DNA of 64,000 nucleotides, from contig MELC01000077.1 of NCBI GenBank assembly GCA_001767455.1, positions 1 to 64,000 on the forward strand, written 5' to 3'. Positions within the stretch are counted from its first letter, which is position 1. Every line of letters starts with the position of its first letter. This stretch comes from Acidobacteria bacterium RIFCSPLOWO2_12_FULL_66_21. Its GTDB lineage: Bacteria; Acidobacteriota; Vicinamibacteria; Vicinamibacterales; 2-12-FULL-66-21. Both the position numbers and the translations under genes were made by a program. Of this stretch, positions 6,324 to 14,067 are shown one piece after another. Under the pieces are notes generated by a model that was not told where the DNA came from, searched no databases, and saw nothing but the letters and a program-made list of their open reading frames with translations.

Positions 6324-7345
6324 ATGGGTTCAGGCGTGAGTTCAGCCATCCTTCTGCTGCTAGCCACGTTGGCTGCCAGCCAGACGCGCTGGTGGCAGCA
6401 GCCGGCCGTCCTTGCGCCCGATACGACCGCCGTCGATGTACAGGAGGCACTCGAGTACAAGAAGGTCCCAGGCACGGTTCTGCGAATGGATGTGTACAGG
6501 CCCAAGCATGCGCGGTCTGAACTCCTGCCGGCGGTCGTGCTTGTGCACGGGGGCCCGATCCCGGCCGACCTTCCAGTCGAACCTCGCCGAATCGCTCAGT
6601 ACACTTCCCTCGGGAGGTTGGTCTCGTCCCGCGGTATCGCGGCTGTGACGTTCTCTCACCGCCTGACGAGCGCGGACGCCATTGACATGGCAGCGCACGA
6701 CGTGCGAGACGCGGTCAGTTTTGTGGTCGACCACGCCGCGCAGCTAGTGTCCCGTCCCAGTGGATCGTGGCATAAGTCCCGGGCGCGGCGCCCGGATCGC
6801 AAGGCGCGACGAGCGAGCATACAGGCCGTATGTGAGCGAGGAGCAACGCCGCGAGGCGGGATGCCCCGCCCGGGAATTGTGTCGCGAACCACTGGGACGG
6901 GACACTAGGCATCGACGCGAAGTGCCTCTGCATATGGGCAATCTCGGCTGGCGGAGTGGTCATCGCGCCAGCATTCCGTGAATTTGGTCAACGCGTGCGG
7001 TGTCTGGTCCTGTACTACACCCTACTGGATCCGGCTGTATTTCACAGCCTCGTGTCGCCCAAGACACCCCCAGGAGTAACGGCACCAGGCCTCACGGATC
7101 TACTGATCGGTGGAAATCTGAGCCTGCCAGCGACACTAATTGTGCGCGCGGGGCGAGACGACGCGAAGCTCAACGAGGGCCTCGATCGCTTCACGCAAGC
7201 GGCCATGCAACGTGGGGCAGACCTCGAACTGCACGCCTACGCCAGTGGCCGACACGGCTTCGATGTCTTTGACGATACGCCGCGTTCGCGAGAGCTGCTT
7301 CTGCGCACGTTGGACTTCGTTCGTGAAAGCACTGTCAGTCGCTGA
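6324..7345 (+). pseudogene. secreted alpha/beta hydrolase (dienelactone-hydrolase-like), interrupted by a MITE
   Basis: The ATG at 6324 opens a hydrophobic signal-like N-terminus (SSAILLLLATLAASQ), then TVLRMDVYRP and VVLVHGGPI, the oxyanion-hole HGG of alpha/beta hydrolases. The frame is broken at 6746 by a 159-bp element. If that element and one TA are removed the reading resumes exactly (AAQL then GIDAKCLCIWAISAGGVV). This supplies the nucleophile elbow (I-S-A-G-G), then a domain with IVRAGRDDAKLN (acid) and ASGRHGFDVF (His), ending at 7345. All catalytic residues of the ancestral enzyme are readable, so inactivation looks recent. The gene lies between attC sites, so it is a cassette. Confidence 0.85.
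6747..6905. mobile_element. 159-bp MITE with 17-bp perfect inverted repeats and TA duplication
   Basis: The element starts GTGTCCCGTCCCAGTGG at 6747 and ends CCACTGGGACGGGACAC at 6905, and is flanked by TA at 6745-6746 and 6906-6907. A TA target duplication and short terminal repeats point to mobilisation by an IS630/Tc1-mariner type transposase. The interior is GC-rich with several internal palindromes (GGGCGCGGCGCCC) and has no gene. No second copy was noticed in this window. Confidence 0.9.
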
Positions 7346-7364
7346 GCTTGGTGTCGGACATGCC

Positions 7365-7448
7365 GCCCAACAACCAAATGGAGCCGTCGCGCCCAATGGT
7401 CTGTGCGATCATGTCACCGCGGCGCGCGGCTCATTTGGCGCGTTCGGC
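7365..7448 (+). other. attC recombination site, 84 bp (last of the array)
   Basis: Left core GCCCAAC (7365-7371) is consensus; right core GTTCGGC (7442-7448) has one mismatch. The arms CAAATGGAGCCGTCGCGCC and GGCGCGCGGCTCATTTG pair. It has a longer central loop than the others. No further attC is visible after the next gene, so this is the last recognisable site. Confidence 0.8.
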
Positions 7449-7508
7449 GTCGTCAAGCATTGTCGGACGTAGGATCGAAACCAGCGGCCGGAGGCCAGGT
7501 TGAGCCTA

Positions 7509-8358
7509 TGGTAAAGCGACATCCGGTAGCGGCGTATTACGTGTTAGCGTACGCGTGCTCCTGGAGCATCGCGGTTCCTCTCGCTTTGCAGGCGCAGGGT
7601 GTTCTGACCGTGCGCGTGCCATTCGCACTGCACTACCTTTCAGGTTTGGGGCCGGCGATTGCCGCGCTGGTGATTACTCGACTTCTTCGCCGAGCCCGGC
7701 CGGGCGACATCCACGCCGATCAACCGAGCCGCTTGTGGCATTTCTTCTGGTGGCCGCTCGTCGGCTTTCTATCGCCCCTCCTGTTCTTCGCATTGGCCCA
7801 GCTCGCTGCTCGCGCCGCCGGCCGGTCAGCACCGACATGGACGGAGCTCGGGCAGGTGAACTTCCTTCCCGATCTCGGACTCTGGGCGTGGGCGCTGTGG
7901 TTGATCGCCAACGGGTGGGGCGAGGAACTCGGCGGCGCGGCTTTGCGCTCCCGCGCCTGCAACGGAAGCACTCCGCGTTGACCAGTAGCTTCTTGTTGAG
8001 CATCGCGTGGGCCGGCTGGCATCTTCCCGCGTTCTTTTACGTCCCCAGCTACGTTGCACTCGGTCTGTGGGTCTTGCCCGGCTTCTTTCTCGGTATTCTC
8101 GCGGGCACAATCGTGTTGACGTGGTTGTACAACAGCAGTCACGGCAGCGTACTCGCCGTGGTCCTCTGGCATGCGTCGTTCAACTTCGTGTCCGCGTCTC
8201 CGAATGCTGGTGGTTTTGTGGCGGCCGTCACGAGCACCCTGGTCATGGTGTGGGCGGTCGTCATTGTCTGGCGATATCGCGCCGCCACGCTCGCTGCCGC
8301 GCCGAAGCATGTCACGCCGACCGGCGTGCTCGCGGCCGACGACGCGCAGTTCGCCTGA
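7509..8358 (+). pseudogene. CPBP-family intramembrane (CAAX-type) protease with a one-base frameshift
   Basis: From the ATG at 7509 (MVKRHPVAAYYVLAYACSWS) the protein shows the membrane segments of the CPBP family, up to the catalytic GWGEELG near 7925. The expected continuation (W-R-G-F-A-L-P-R-L-Q) appears in the +2 frame as RRGFALPRLQRKHSALTSSF. Adding one T in CTCGGCGGCGCGGC (about 7927-7940) restores a single protein ending at 8358 with AWAGWHLPAFFY and the HASFNF motif. So the gene is either a recent pseudogene or carries a sequencing error. It follows the last attC and may be a terminal cassette whose own site is lost. Confidence 0.8.
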
Positions 8359-8388
8359 TTGCGCCAGCCAGCGGAACGGTGACCGTCC

Positions 8389-9069
8389 ATGGTCTCAACC
8401 GAGTTATCTGAAGCCATCATCGCGTCGTTGATCATCGCGATGAGCGCGATCGCAGTCGCCTTTGCGGTCGTTCGCAGGCCGTCCGGCGATCGAACGGCCC
8501 TTTGGTTTGGCCTGTTCGGATGTCTTTACGGCGTGCGCCTTGCCGGACAATCGGAGTTCGTTCAGCCGCTCATTCCGGAAGTCTATTGGCGCTATCTCGA
8601 CGCGTTCATCAACTACGCGATTGTCATCCCGGCCGGTCTGTTCATCGAATCGGTGTTGGGCCCGGGCTGGCGGCTCACGCTGCGTAGAGCCTGGCAGGCG
8701 GTTGCGATCTTTGCCTCGCTGGCGATTCTGCACGATGTCTTCCGTCGCCAGCCTGGCGCAACGCTGTGGCTCACCCCGCCGGTGGTGCTGACCGCCGGAT
8801 TCATCGCCATGGCTCACGTGTTGGCGCAGTGGTGGCGAGGCAGCTGGCCCAGCGAGTTCCGCGTCGCAGCAACCGGCGGATTGATCTTTCTGGGCGTGGC
8901 GGCCTACGCAACGCTCTCTGAAGGAGCGCCTGCTCGGTCTTGGCAATTCTCGCGACCTGGGCCGCGTGGCGGCGCAGTGGAGTCGGAGTCGGTGCATCCG
9001 CACTTCTCTTCGCGGGGTTCACGTCATGCTCCGAATAGGCAAAGCTCATCCGTGTTTTTCCGTGGTTGA
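8389..9069 (+). CDS. multi-pass membrane protein, probably the truncated sensor half of a signalling protein
   Basis: 226 residues from the ATG at 8389. The first 190 or so carry about five or six hydrophobic segments (IIASLIIAMSAIAVAFAVV; LWFGLFGCLYGVRL; YAIVIPAGLFIESVLG; AVAIFASLAILHDVF; GGLIFLGVAAYATL). The LWFGLFGCLYGVRLAG region resembles the N-terminal membrane domains attached to SpoIIE/RsbU phosphatases or GGDEF proteins. After GVAAYATLSEGAP the sequence loses domain character (APARSWQFSRPGPRGG) and ends in TTCCGTG-type repeat DNA, so the effector domain appears to be lost. Function unknown. Confidence 0.5.
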   Translation: MVSTELSEAIIASLIIAMSAIAVAFAVVRRPSGDRTALWFGLFGCLYGVRLAGQSEFVQPLIPEVYWRYLDAFINYAIVIPAGLFIESVLGPGWRLTLRRAWQAVAIFASLAILHDVFRRQPGATLWLTPPVVLTAGFIAMAHVLAQWWRGSWPSEFRVAATGGLIFLGVAAYATLSEGAPARSWQFSRPGPRGGAVESESVHPHFSSRGSRHAPNRQSSSVFFRG

Positions 9070-9123
9070 CTATTCCGTGTCCGTCCGTGGGGTCGCGCTC
9101 CGCGGTGTAGAATGCGGTTCGAC

Positions 9124-9615
9124 ATGTCGCAATACACCCTTCTCGTGAACGGACAAGCCCATCAGCTCGACGGTGAGCCGGGTGACAGCCTGCTCTCCGT
9201 CCTTCGTTACGAGCTCGGCCTGACCGGCAGCAAGTACGGCTGCGGCGAGGGGCACTGCGGCGCGTGCACGGTCCTCATCGACGGCCAGGCGACCCGTTCG
9301 TGCGTGACGCGGCTCGGCGCCGTGGCCGGCAAAGCGATTACCACGATTGAAGCCATCGGCGACGCGAACCGTCTGCACCCGGTGCAGCAGGCGTTTCTCG
9401 AAACCGAGGCGTTCCAGTGCGGGTACTGCACGCCGGGCATGGTGATGGCGACGATCGGGCTGCTCAAGACGAACGCGAAACCCTCGGACGAAGACATCGC
9501 GCGGCTGATGGACCGCAACGTCTGCCGCTGCGGCACCTATCCCCGGATCGTGCGCGCGGTGCGCCTGGCGGCCGAGCGCATGAAGTCCATGCCGAGCGCG
9601 GGAGGACGGCGATGA
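9124..9615 (+). CDS. (2Fe-2S)-binding small subunit of a molybdenum hydroxylase
   Basis: 163 residues from the ATG at 9124; an in-frame ATG at 9112 adds four residues. It has the two cluster domains of the xanthine dehydrogenase/aldehyde oxidoreductase small subunit: a plant-type ferredoxin site (GSKYGCGEGHCGACTV plus a later RSC) and the helical site (FQCGYCTPGMVM and NVCRCGTYPRI). It relays electrons from the molybdenum site in the next gene to an acceptor. Its stop overlaps the start of the large subunit (ATGA). There is no FAD subunit nearby, as in isoquinoline-1-oxidoreductase (IorAB) type enzymes that pass electrons to a membrane cytochrome. Confidence 0.92.
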   Translation: MSQYTLLVNGQAHQLDGEPGDSLLSVLRYELGLTGSKYGCGEGHCGACTVLIDGQATRSCVTRLGAVAGKAITTIEAIGDANRLHPVQQAFLETEAFQCGYCTPGMVMATIGLLKTNAKPSDEDIARLMDRNVCRCGTYPRIVRAVRLAAERMKSMPSAGGRR

Positions 9616-11783
9616 GCGACCGCATGCCTCCCGTCATGGGAATTCACGAGCCACGAGCCACGAGCCACGAGCCACGACTCGACCTTCAACCTGATATCGA
9701 GGTCGAACACTACGAGCTGTCTGAGCCGAGGCACTACCTCTTCGAGCTCGAGCGCCGCGACTTCATGCGCGCGTTCGGCGCGGGCCTCGTCATCGTGGCC
9801 GCGCTGCCACGGCTTGCTGCGCAGGAATCCGGCCGCGGCGCGCAGGCGCGCGGCGAAGCGGCCGACCTCGCCGCGTGGCTGCACATCGACGAGCAGGGCA
9901 AGATCACCGTCTGCACCGGCAAGGTCGAGATCGGCCAGAACATCCGCACGTCGCTCGCGCAGGCGGTCGCCGACGAACTGCGCGTGCCGCTGGCGTCGGT
10001 GACGATGGTGATGGGCGACACGGACGTGGTCCCGTACGACGCGGGCACGTTTGGATCGCAGAGCACGCCGCGCATGGGAAGGCAGCTGTCGCGTGCCGCC
10101 GCGACCGCGCGGGACATGCTGATCGATCAGGCCGCCGCGCGGCTGCAGGTCGATCGCGCGACGCTCACCGCAAAAGCGGGGCGGATCGCGTCCGCCGACG
10201 GCCGGTCGATGTCGTACGGCGAGCTGACGAAGGGGCAGAAGCTGACCGGCGCCGTCGCGTCCGAGCCCGCGGTCACCCCGGCGGACAAGTGGACGGTCCG
10301 GGGCAGGCCGGAAAAGAAGGTCAACGGGCGGTCGTTCGTCACCGGAGCGAACCAGTACTCTCCGGACATCGTGCGTCCCGGTCTGCTGCACGGCCGCGTC
10401 ATTCGTCCTGACAGCTACGCTGCGACGCTGGTCTCGGTTGACGACAGCCGCGCCCGCGCGATGGCCGGCGTGACCGTCGTCCGCGACGGCGACTTCATCG
10501 GCGTTGTCGCGCCGACCGAGCGCGCGGCGCGCCGCGCCGCCGCGGCGATGCAGGCGCAGTGGACCGCCGCCGTGAATCAGTCCTCGTCCGAGACGGTCTA
10601 CGACCGGCTCAAGCAGCCGACGTCGGGCGGACGCGTGCAGCCGTTCGTCGCCGGCAACGCCGAGCAGGCATTCGCGGCCGGCGCACGAACGTTCGAGGCG
10701 AGCTACAAGATTCCCTACATCGCCCACGTCCCGCTGGAGCCGCGCGCAGCCGTCGCGGAGTGGAGCGACGGAAAGCTGACGGTCTGGACCGGCACCCAGC
10801 GTCCTTTCGGTGTGCGGACCGAGCTGGCGGAAGCCTTCCACGTCCCGGAAGATCGCGTGCGCGTCATCATGCCCGACATGGGCTCCGGCTATGGCGGCAA
10901 GCACACGGGTGAGTGCGCGATCGAGGCGGCGCGGCTCGCGAAGGCCGCGGGGAAACCCGTGAAACTCGTCTGGACGCGCGCCGAGGAGTTCATGTGGGCG
11001 TACTTCCGTCCCGCCGGCGTGATCGACATCAAGGCCGCGGTCGACGCGGCCGGCCGGATCACCGCATGGGAGTACCACAACTGGAATTCCGGCAACGCGG
11101 GCATCCGGTCGCCGTACGACATCGCGAATCAGCGCGTCGTCTTTCATCCGTCCGACTCGCCGCTGCGGCAGGGCTCCTATCGCGGCCTCGCCGCGACCGC
11201 GAACCACTACGTCCGCGAGATGCACATGGACGAGATCGCGCGCGCGCTCGGACGGGACGCGGTCACGTTCCGGATGGACCATCTCAAGGACGATCGCCTG
11301 CGTGCGGTGCTCCAGGAAGCGGCGAAGCGATCCGGATGGCCGACGCCGTCGGTCGCGGGCCGCGCGATCGGCATCGCGTGCGGCACGGAAAAAGGCGGCT
11401 ACGTCGCCACTGCCGCGGAGGTGTCGAAAGCACCGGGCGGTTTCAAGGTCGAGCGCATTGTCGTCGTCTTCGAGTGCGGCGCGATCGTCAATCCCGACGG
11501 CCTGCACAACCAGGTCGAAGGCTCGGTCGTCCAGGGTCTCGGCGGCGCGCTGTTCGAGGCGGTCGAGTTCCGCGACGGCCACCTGCTGAATGGGACGATG
11601 GAACAGTACCGCGTGCCGCGGTTCAAGGACGTGCCCCCGATTGAGGTCGTGCTGCTCGATCGCAAGGACCTGGCGTCCGCGGGCGCCGGCGAGACGCCGA
11701 TCGTCTGCGTCGCGCCGGCCATCGGCAGCGCCGTGCGCGCCTTCGGCAGGGTGCCACCCGCGCTGCCGGTCCGCCTCGGATGA
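9612..11783 (+). CDS. molybdopterin-binding large subunit, isoquinoline-1-oxidoreductase (IorB) type
   Basis: 723 residues from the ATG at 9612, overlapping the small subunit by four bases. After about 45 linker residues there is a twin-arginine-like ERRDFMRAFGAGLVIVAALP signal, so the complex is probably exported folded. Typical IorB motifs follow: GKVEIGQNIRTSLAQAVADEL, the Mo-pterin loop PDMGSGYGGKHTGECAIEAA, SYRGLAATANH, and near the C-terminus AGAGETPIVCVAPAI with the Glu expected at the molybdenum. The N-terminal linker contains a coding heptanucleotide repeat (9645-9679). Substrate unknown; family members hydroxylate N-heterocycles or aldehydes. Confidence 0.9.
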   Translation: MSDRMPPVMGIHEPRATSHEPRLDLQPDIEVEHYELSEPRHYLFELERRDFMRAFGAGLVIVAALPRLAAQESGRGAQARGEAADLAAWLHIDEQGKITVCTGKVEIGQNIRTSLAQAVADELRVPLASVTMVMGDTDVVPYDAGTFGSQSTPRMGRQLSRAAATARDMLIDQAAARLQVDRATLTAKAGRIASADGRSMSYGELTKGQKLTGAVASEPAVTPADKWTVRGRPEKKVNGRSFVTGANQYSPDIVRPGLLHGRVIRPDSYAATLVSVDDSRARAMAGVTVVRDGDFIGVVAPTERAARRAAAAMQAQWTAAVNQSSSETVYDRLKQPTSGGRVQPFVAGNAEQAFAAGARTFEASYKIPYIAHVPLEPRAAVAEWSDGKLTVWTGTQRPFGVRTELAEAFHVPEDRVRVIMPDMGSGYGGKHTGECAIEAARLAKAAGKPVKLVWTRAEEFMWAYFRPAGVIDIKAAVDAAGRITAWEYHNWNSGNAGIRSPYDIANQRVVFHPSDSPLRQGSYRGLAATANHYVREMHMDEIARALGRDAVTFRMDHLKDDRLRAVLQEAAKRSGWPTPSVAGRAIGIACGTEKGGYVATAAEVSKAPGGFKVERIVVVFECGAIVNPDGLHNQVEGSVVQGLGGALFEAVEFRDGHLLNGTMEQYRVPRFKDVPPIEVVLLDRKDLASAGAGETPIVCVAPAIGSAVRAFGRVPPALPVRLG
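9645..9679 (+). repeat. CACGAGC heptanucleotide repeat (5 units) inside the IorB-type gene
   Basis: Four CACGAGC units and one CACGACT lie head to tail in the linker before the Tat signal and encode HEPRATSHEPR. Three 7-bp units equal seven codons, so the array stays open in frame. It belongs to the same class of 7-bp-period arrays found between genes further on. Confidence 0.85.
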
Positions 11784-11906
11784 GCCGCCGGCTTCCCCGC
11801 CCGCCTCATTGAAATCTGCGTCGTTGCGGCGTTAGACTGCACCCGCTCCTTTCGGCACTCTCCATTCGCGCGCTGTTCGCCGCGCGGCAAGGAAAGCGAG
11901 GTCTGC

Positions 11907-12017
11907 ATGAGCCTGAACTGGCAGCTCGGTGTCATCTTCGCCCTCGTCTTCATGGTGATCGCACTCGTCGTCATGCGGAAGCGCTCCAGTCCGAAGCCCG
12001 GTCCGGGTAGCAAGTGA
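11907..12017 (+). CDS. 36-residue single-pass membrane protein
   Basis: ATG at 11907 after GGAAAGCGAGGT; TGA at 12015-12017. One hydrophobic helix (WQLGVIFALVFMVIALVVM) is followed by a basic tail (RKRSSPKPGPGSK), giving an inside-positive orientation. It stands alone between the hydroxylase operon and a truncated acetyltransferase. Codon use and the clean RBS-helix-tail layout support it as a real small gene. Function unknown. Confidence 0.55.
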   Translation: MSLNWQLGVIFALVFMVIALVVMRKRSSPKPGPGSK

Positions 12018-12076
12018 GGCAGGGCCCGACCTGTCGCGGTTCTATCCCGACGTGGCGATGGGACTGACGCGAAGGC

Positions 12077-12487
12077 ATGATCGAGCGATTGATTCTGCCA
12101 GCAAGCGACTCCGATCGCCGGGCGCTCGCCCAGCTCCTGGTGGACGCCGTGGACTCCGGGGCGGCCGTCAGCTTTCTCGCGCCCCTGACCATCGAGCGCG
12201 CGGACGAGTGGTGGCGCGGCGTGATGTCCGCAGCCGATTCCCGCGCCATCTTCCTCGTGGCTCGCGACGCCGGAAGGATCGCTGGCACGGTCCAGCTTCA
12301 TCCGGCGTGGGCGTCGAACCAGCCGCATCGGGCGGAGATTGTGAAGCTGCTGGTGCATCGCAGCCGGCGCCGCACCGGCCTTGCCACGCAGTTGATGCAG
12401 GCCATCGAGGATGCCGCGCGGCGCGCCGGGTTCAGTCTGTTCCGGCGGCGTCCCCTGTGCCACCGCGGCGCCGGTCTGGTCGAATGA
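12077..12487 (+). pseudogene. GNAT-family N-acetyltransferase lacking its C-terminal third
   Basis: Starts at ATG 12077 (MIERLILPASDSDRRALAQL). The conserved part includes FLVARDAGRIAGTVQLHPAW (strands 2-3), HRAEIVKLLVHRSRRRTGLA (strand 4 and the acetyl-CoA loop R-R-x-G-L-A) and LMQAIEDAARRAGFSL. The strand-5/motif-B segment that should follow (L-x-L-D-T...Y-x-x-x-G-W) is replaced from about 12440 by unrelated sequence (FRRRPLCHRGAGLVE). Family members are typically about 165-175 residues; this one is 136. The replacing DNA reads on the minus strand as the start of another gene. Confidence 0.65.
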
Positions 12488-12520
12488 TGCGAGGACGAAG
12501 AGCCATGGCAGGAATGTCAT
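12441..12520 (-). pseudogene. signal-peptide start of a secreted-protein gene, joined to the broken acetyltransferase
   Basis: Minus strand from ATG 12520 reads MTFLPWLFVLASFDQTGAAV then AQGTPPEQT, a classical signal peptide with an A-x-A-like cleavage region. Below about 12441 it turns into the complement of the acetyltransferase and has no further domain. Two gene fragments facing each other mark a rearrangement joint. Confidence 0.4.
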
Positions 12521-12615
12521 GGCGGCACGGTATCCCGCGCGGCCACGTCCTGTAATGAGGGAACTCTGACGAAGTTGTGAAACCTGCGCGACCGCCACGG
12601 CCGATCGCGTCCTGT

Positions 12616-12641
12616 AAGTGATATCTTTCCCGCTATCACTT
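12616..12641. promoter_or_regulatory. 8-bp palindrome upstream of the M16 operon (possible operator)
   Basis: AAGTGATA (12616-12623) and TATCACTT (12634-12641) form a perfect inverted repeat with a 10-base spacer, ending 13 bases before the GTG start at 12655. The spacing suits a dimeric repressor site overlapping the promoter. As RNA it could also form a hairpin just upstream of the ribosome-binding site. Confidence 0.45.
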
Positions 12642-12654
12642 GAAAGGACCAGCC

Positions 12655-14067
12655 GTGCCACGCATATTCCGCCTCACGCTGATTGTGATCTGCGTCCTGG
12701 CCGCCTCAATCGGGGCGGCGCCGCGCCAGGCGAAGCCGACGGCGGCCTCGTCGAGCGCCATCAACATTCCGTTTGAGAAGCACACGCTGCCGAACGGGCT
12801 GACCGTCATTCTGTCGGTTGACAAGTCCACGCCGACCGCGGCGGTCCTGATGTGGTACCACGTCGGCTCGAAGAACGAGCTCCCCGGGCGGACCGGGTTC
12901 GCGCATCTCTTCGAGCACGTGATGTTCACCGGATCGGGCCACGTGCCATACGGCCTTCACGACAAGCTGACGGAAGGCGTCGGCGGGTCGAACAACGGCA
13001 CGACCAACAACGATCGCACCAGCTACTTCGAGACCGTCCCCTCGAACTATCTCGAGTCGGCGCTGTGGCTCGAATCGGACCGCATGGGCTTCCTCCTCGA
13101 TTCGCTCGACATCGCCAAGCTCAACGCGCAGCGCGACATCGTCAAGAACGAGCGGCGCCAGGGGGTGGACAACCAGCCGTACGGGCGCGTCGGCGAGATC
13201 CTGGCATCCACGATGTACCCGAAGACGCATCCGTACTCGTGGCCGGTCATCGGCAGCATGACGGATCTGTCCGCGGCGTCCGAGGAGGACGTGAAGAACT
13301 TCTTCCGGCTGTATTACGCCCCGAACAACTCGTTCCTGGCGGTCGTCGGCGACATCGATCCGGCACACGTGAAGGGGTGGGTGGCGAAGTACTTCGGCGA
13401 CATCCCGCGCGGCCAGCCGATTACGAGGCCGGCGGTCGCGCCTGTTACGCTCGCCGCGGAAAAGCGGCTCGTGTACGAAGATCGCGTGCCGCTGCCGAGG
13501 TTGTATGTGGAGTGGCCGACCGTCGGGGTGACGTCGGACGACGCCTACGCGCTCGATGTCCTCGGGGCGATCCTGACCGGGCCGCGGACGGCGCGGCTGA
13601 CCAAGGCGCTCGTCTTCGAGCAGCAGGCTGCGGCCGGCGTGTCGGCCCGGCAGGGCTCCAATGAGGACGTCGGCGAGTTCGACCTCATGATCAACCCGCG
13701 GCCGGGACACACCTTGACCGAGCTCGAGGCCGCGGCCGATGCGATTATCGACCGGTTGAAACAGGAAGGTCCGACGGCAGATGAAATCGCCGGCGCGACC
13801 GCGGGCGAAGAGCTGGGGTTCGTGCGCGGGCTCGAATCGAACCTCGGCAAGGCGAACCGCCTGGCCGACGGCGCCGGATATCACGGCGATCCGGGGTATT
13901 TCAAGACGGAGTACGCGAAGTCCCGCGCGGTGACCGCCGCCGACGTGAAGCGCGTCGCGAACAAGTACCTGACGAAAGGGCGGATCGTGCTGAGCGTCGT
14001 GCCGCTCGGAAAGACGGATCAAGCCTCGAAACCGGGCGAGAGCCAGAAAGTCGGAGGGGTGCAGTGA
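12655..14067 (+). CDS. M16-family zinc peptidase, catalytic partner (secreted)
   Basis: 470 residues from a GTG at 12655 with GAAAGGA upstream; a TTG at 12640 is in frame but precedes the RBS. Signal peptide RIFRLTLIVICVLAASIGAA. The inverted zinc motif H84-x2-E87-H88 (FAHLFEHVMF) and the third ligand E166 (KNERRQ), about 79 residues on, are intact. PYSWPVIGSM and FFRLYYAPNN are family blocks. It overlaps the next gene, an M16 protein without the zinc motif. The two are expected to form a heterodimeric peptide-degrading chamber in the periplasm, by analogy with other split M16 pairs. Confidence 0.93.
   Translation: MPRIFRLTLIVICVLAASIGAAPRQAKPTAASSSAINIPFEKHTLPNGLTVILSVDKSTPTAAVLMWYHVGSKNELPGRTGFAHLFEHVMFTGSGHVPYGLHDKLTEGVGGSNNGTTNNDRTSYFETVPSNYLESALWLESDRMGFLLDSLDIAKLNAQRDIVKNERRQGVDNQPYGRVGEILASTMYPKTHPYSWPVIGSMTDLSAASEEDVKNFFRLYYAPNNSFLAVVGDIDPAHVKGWVAKYFGDIPRGQPITRPAVAPVTLAAEKRLVYEDRVPLPRLYVEWPTVGVTSDDAYALDVLGAILTGPRTARLTKALVFEQQAAAGVSARQGSNEDVGEFDLMINPRPGHTLTELEAAADAIIDRLKQEGPTADEIAGATAGEELGFVRGLESNLGKANRLADGAGYHGDPGYFKTEYAKSRAVTAADVKRVANKYLTKGRIVLSVVPLGKTDQASKPGESQKVGGVQ

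Noticed and set aside
3-7448. An integron integrase or attI inside the window
   Set aside because: No tyrosine-recombinase gene with R-H-R-Y motifs was seen on either strand; it would have to lie outside the window.
7920-7985. Selenocysteine or programmed frameshift explanation for the CPBP break
   Set aside because: There is no in-frame TGA at the break and no slippery heptamer; a one-base deletion explains it fully.
9537-11582. A 681-codon minus-strand open frame opposite the molybdenum hydroxylase
   Set aside because: Antisense shadow of a firmly identified gene.
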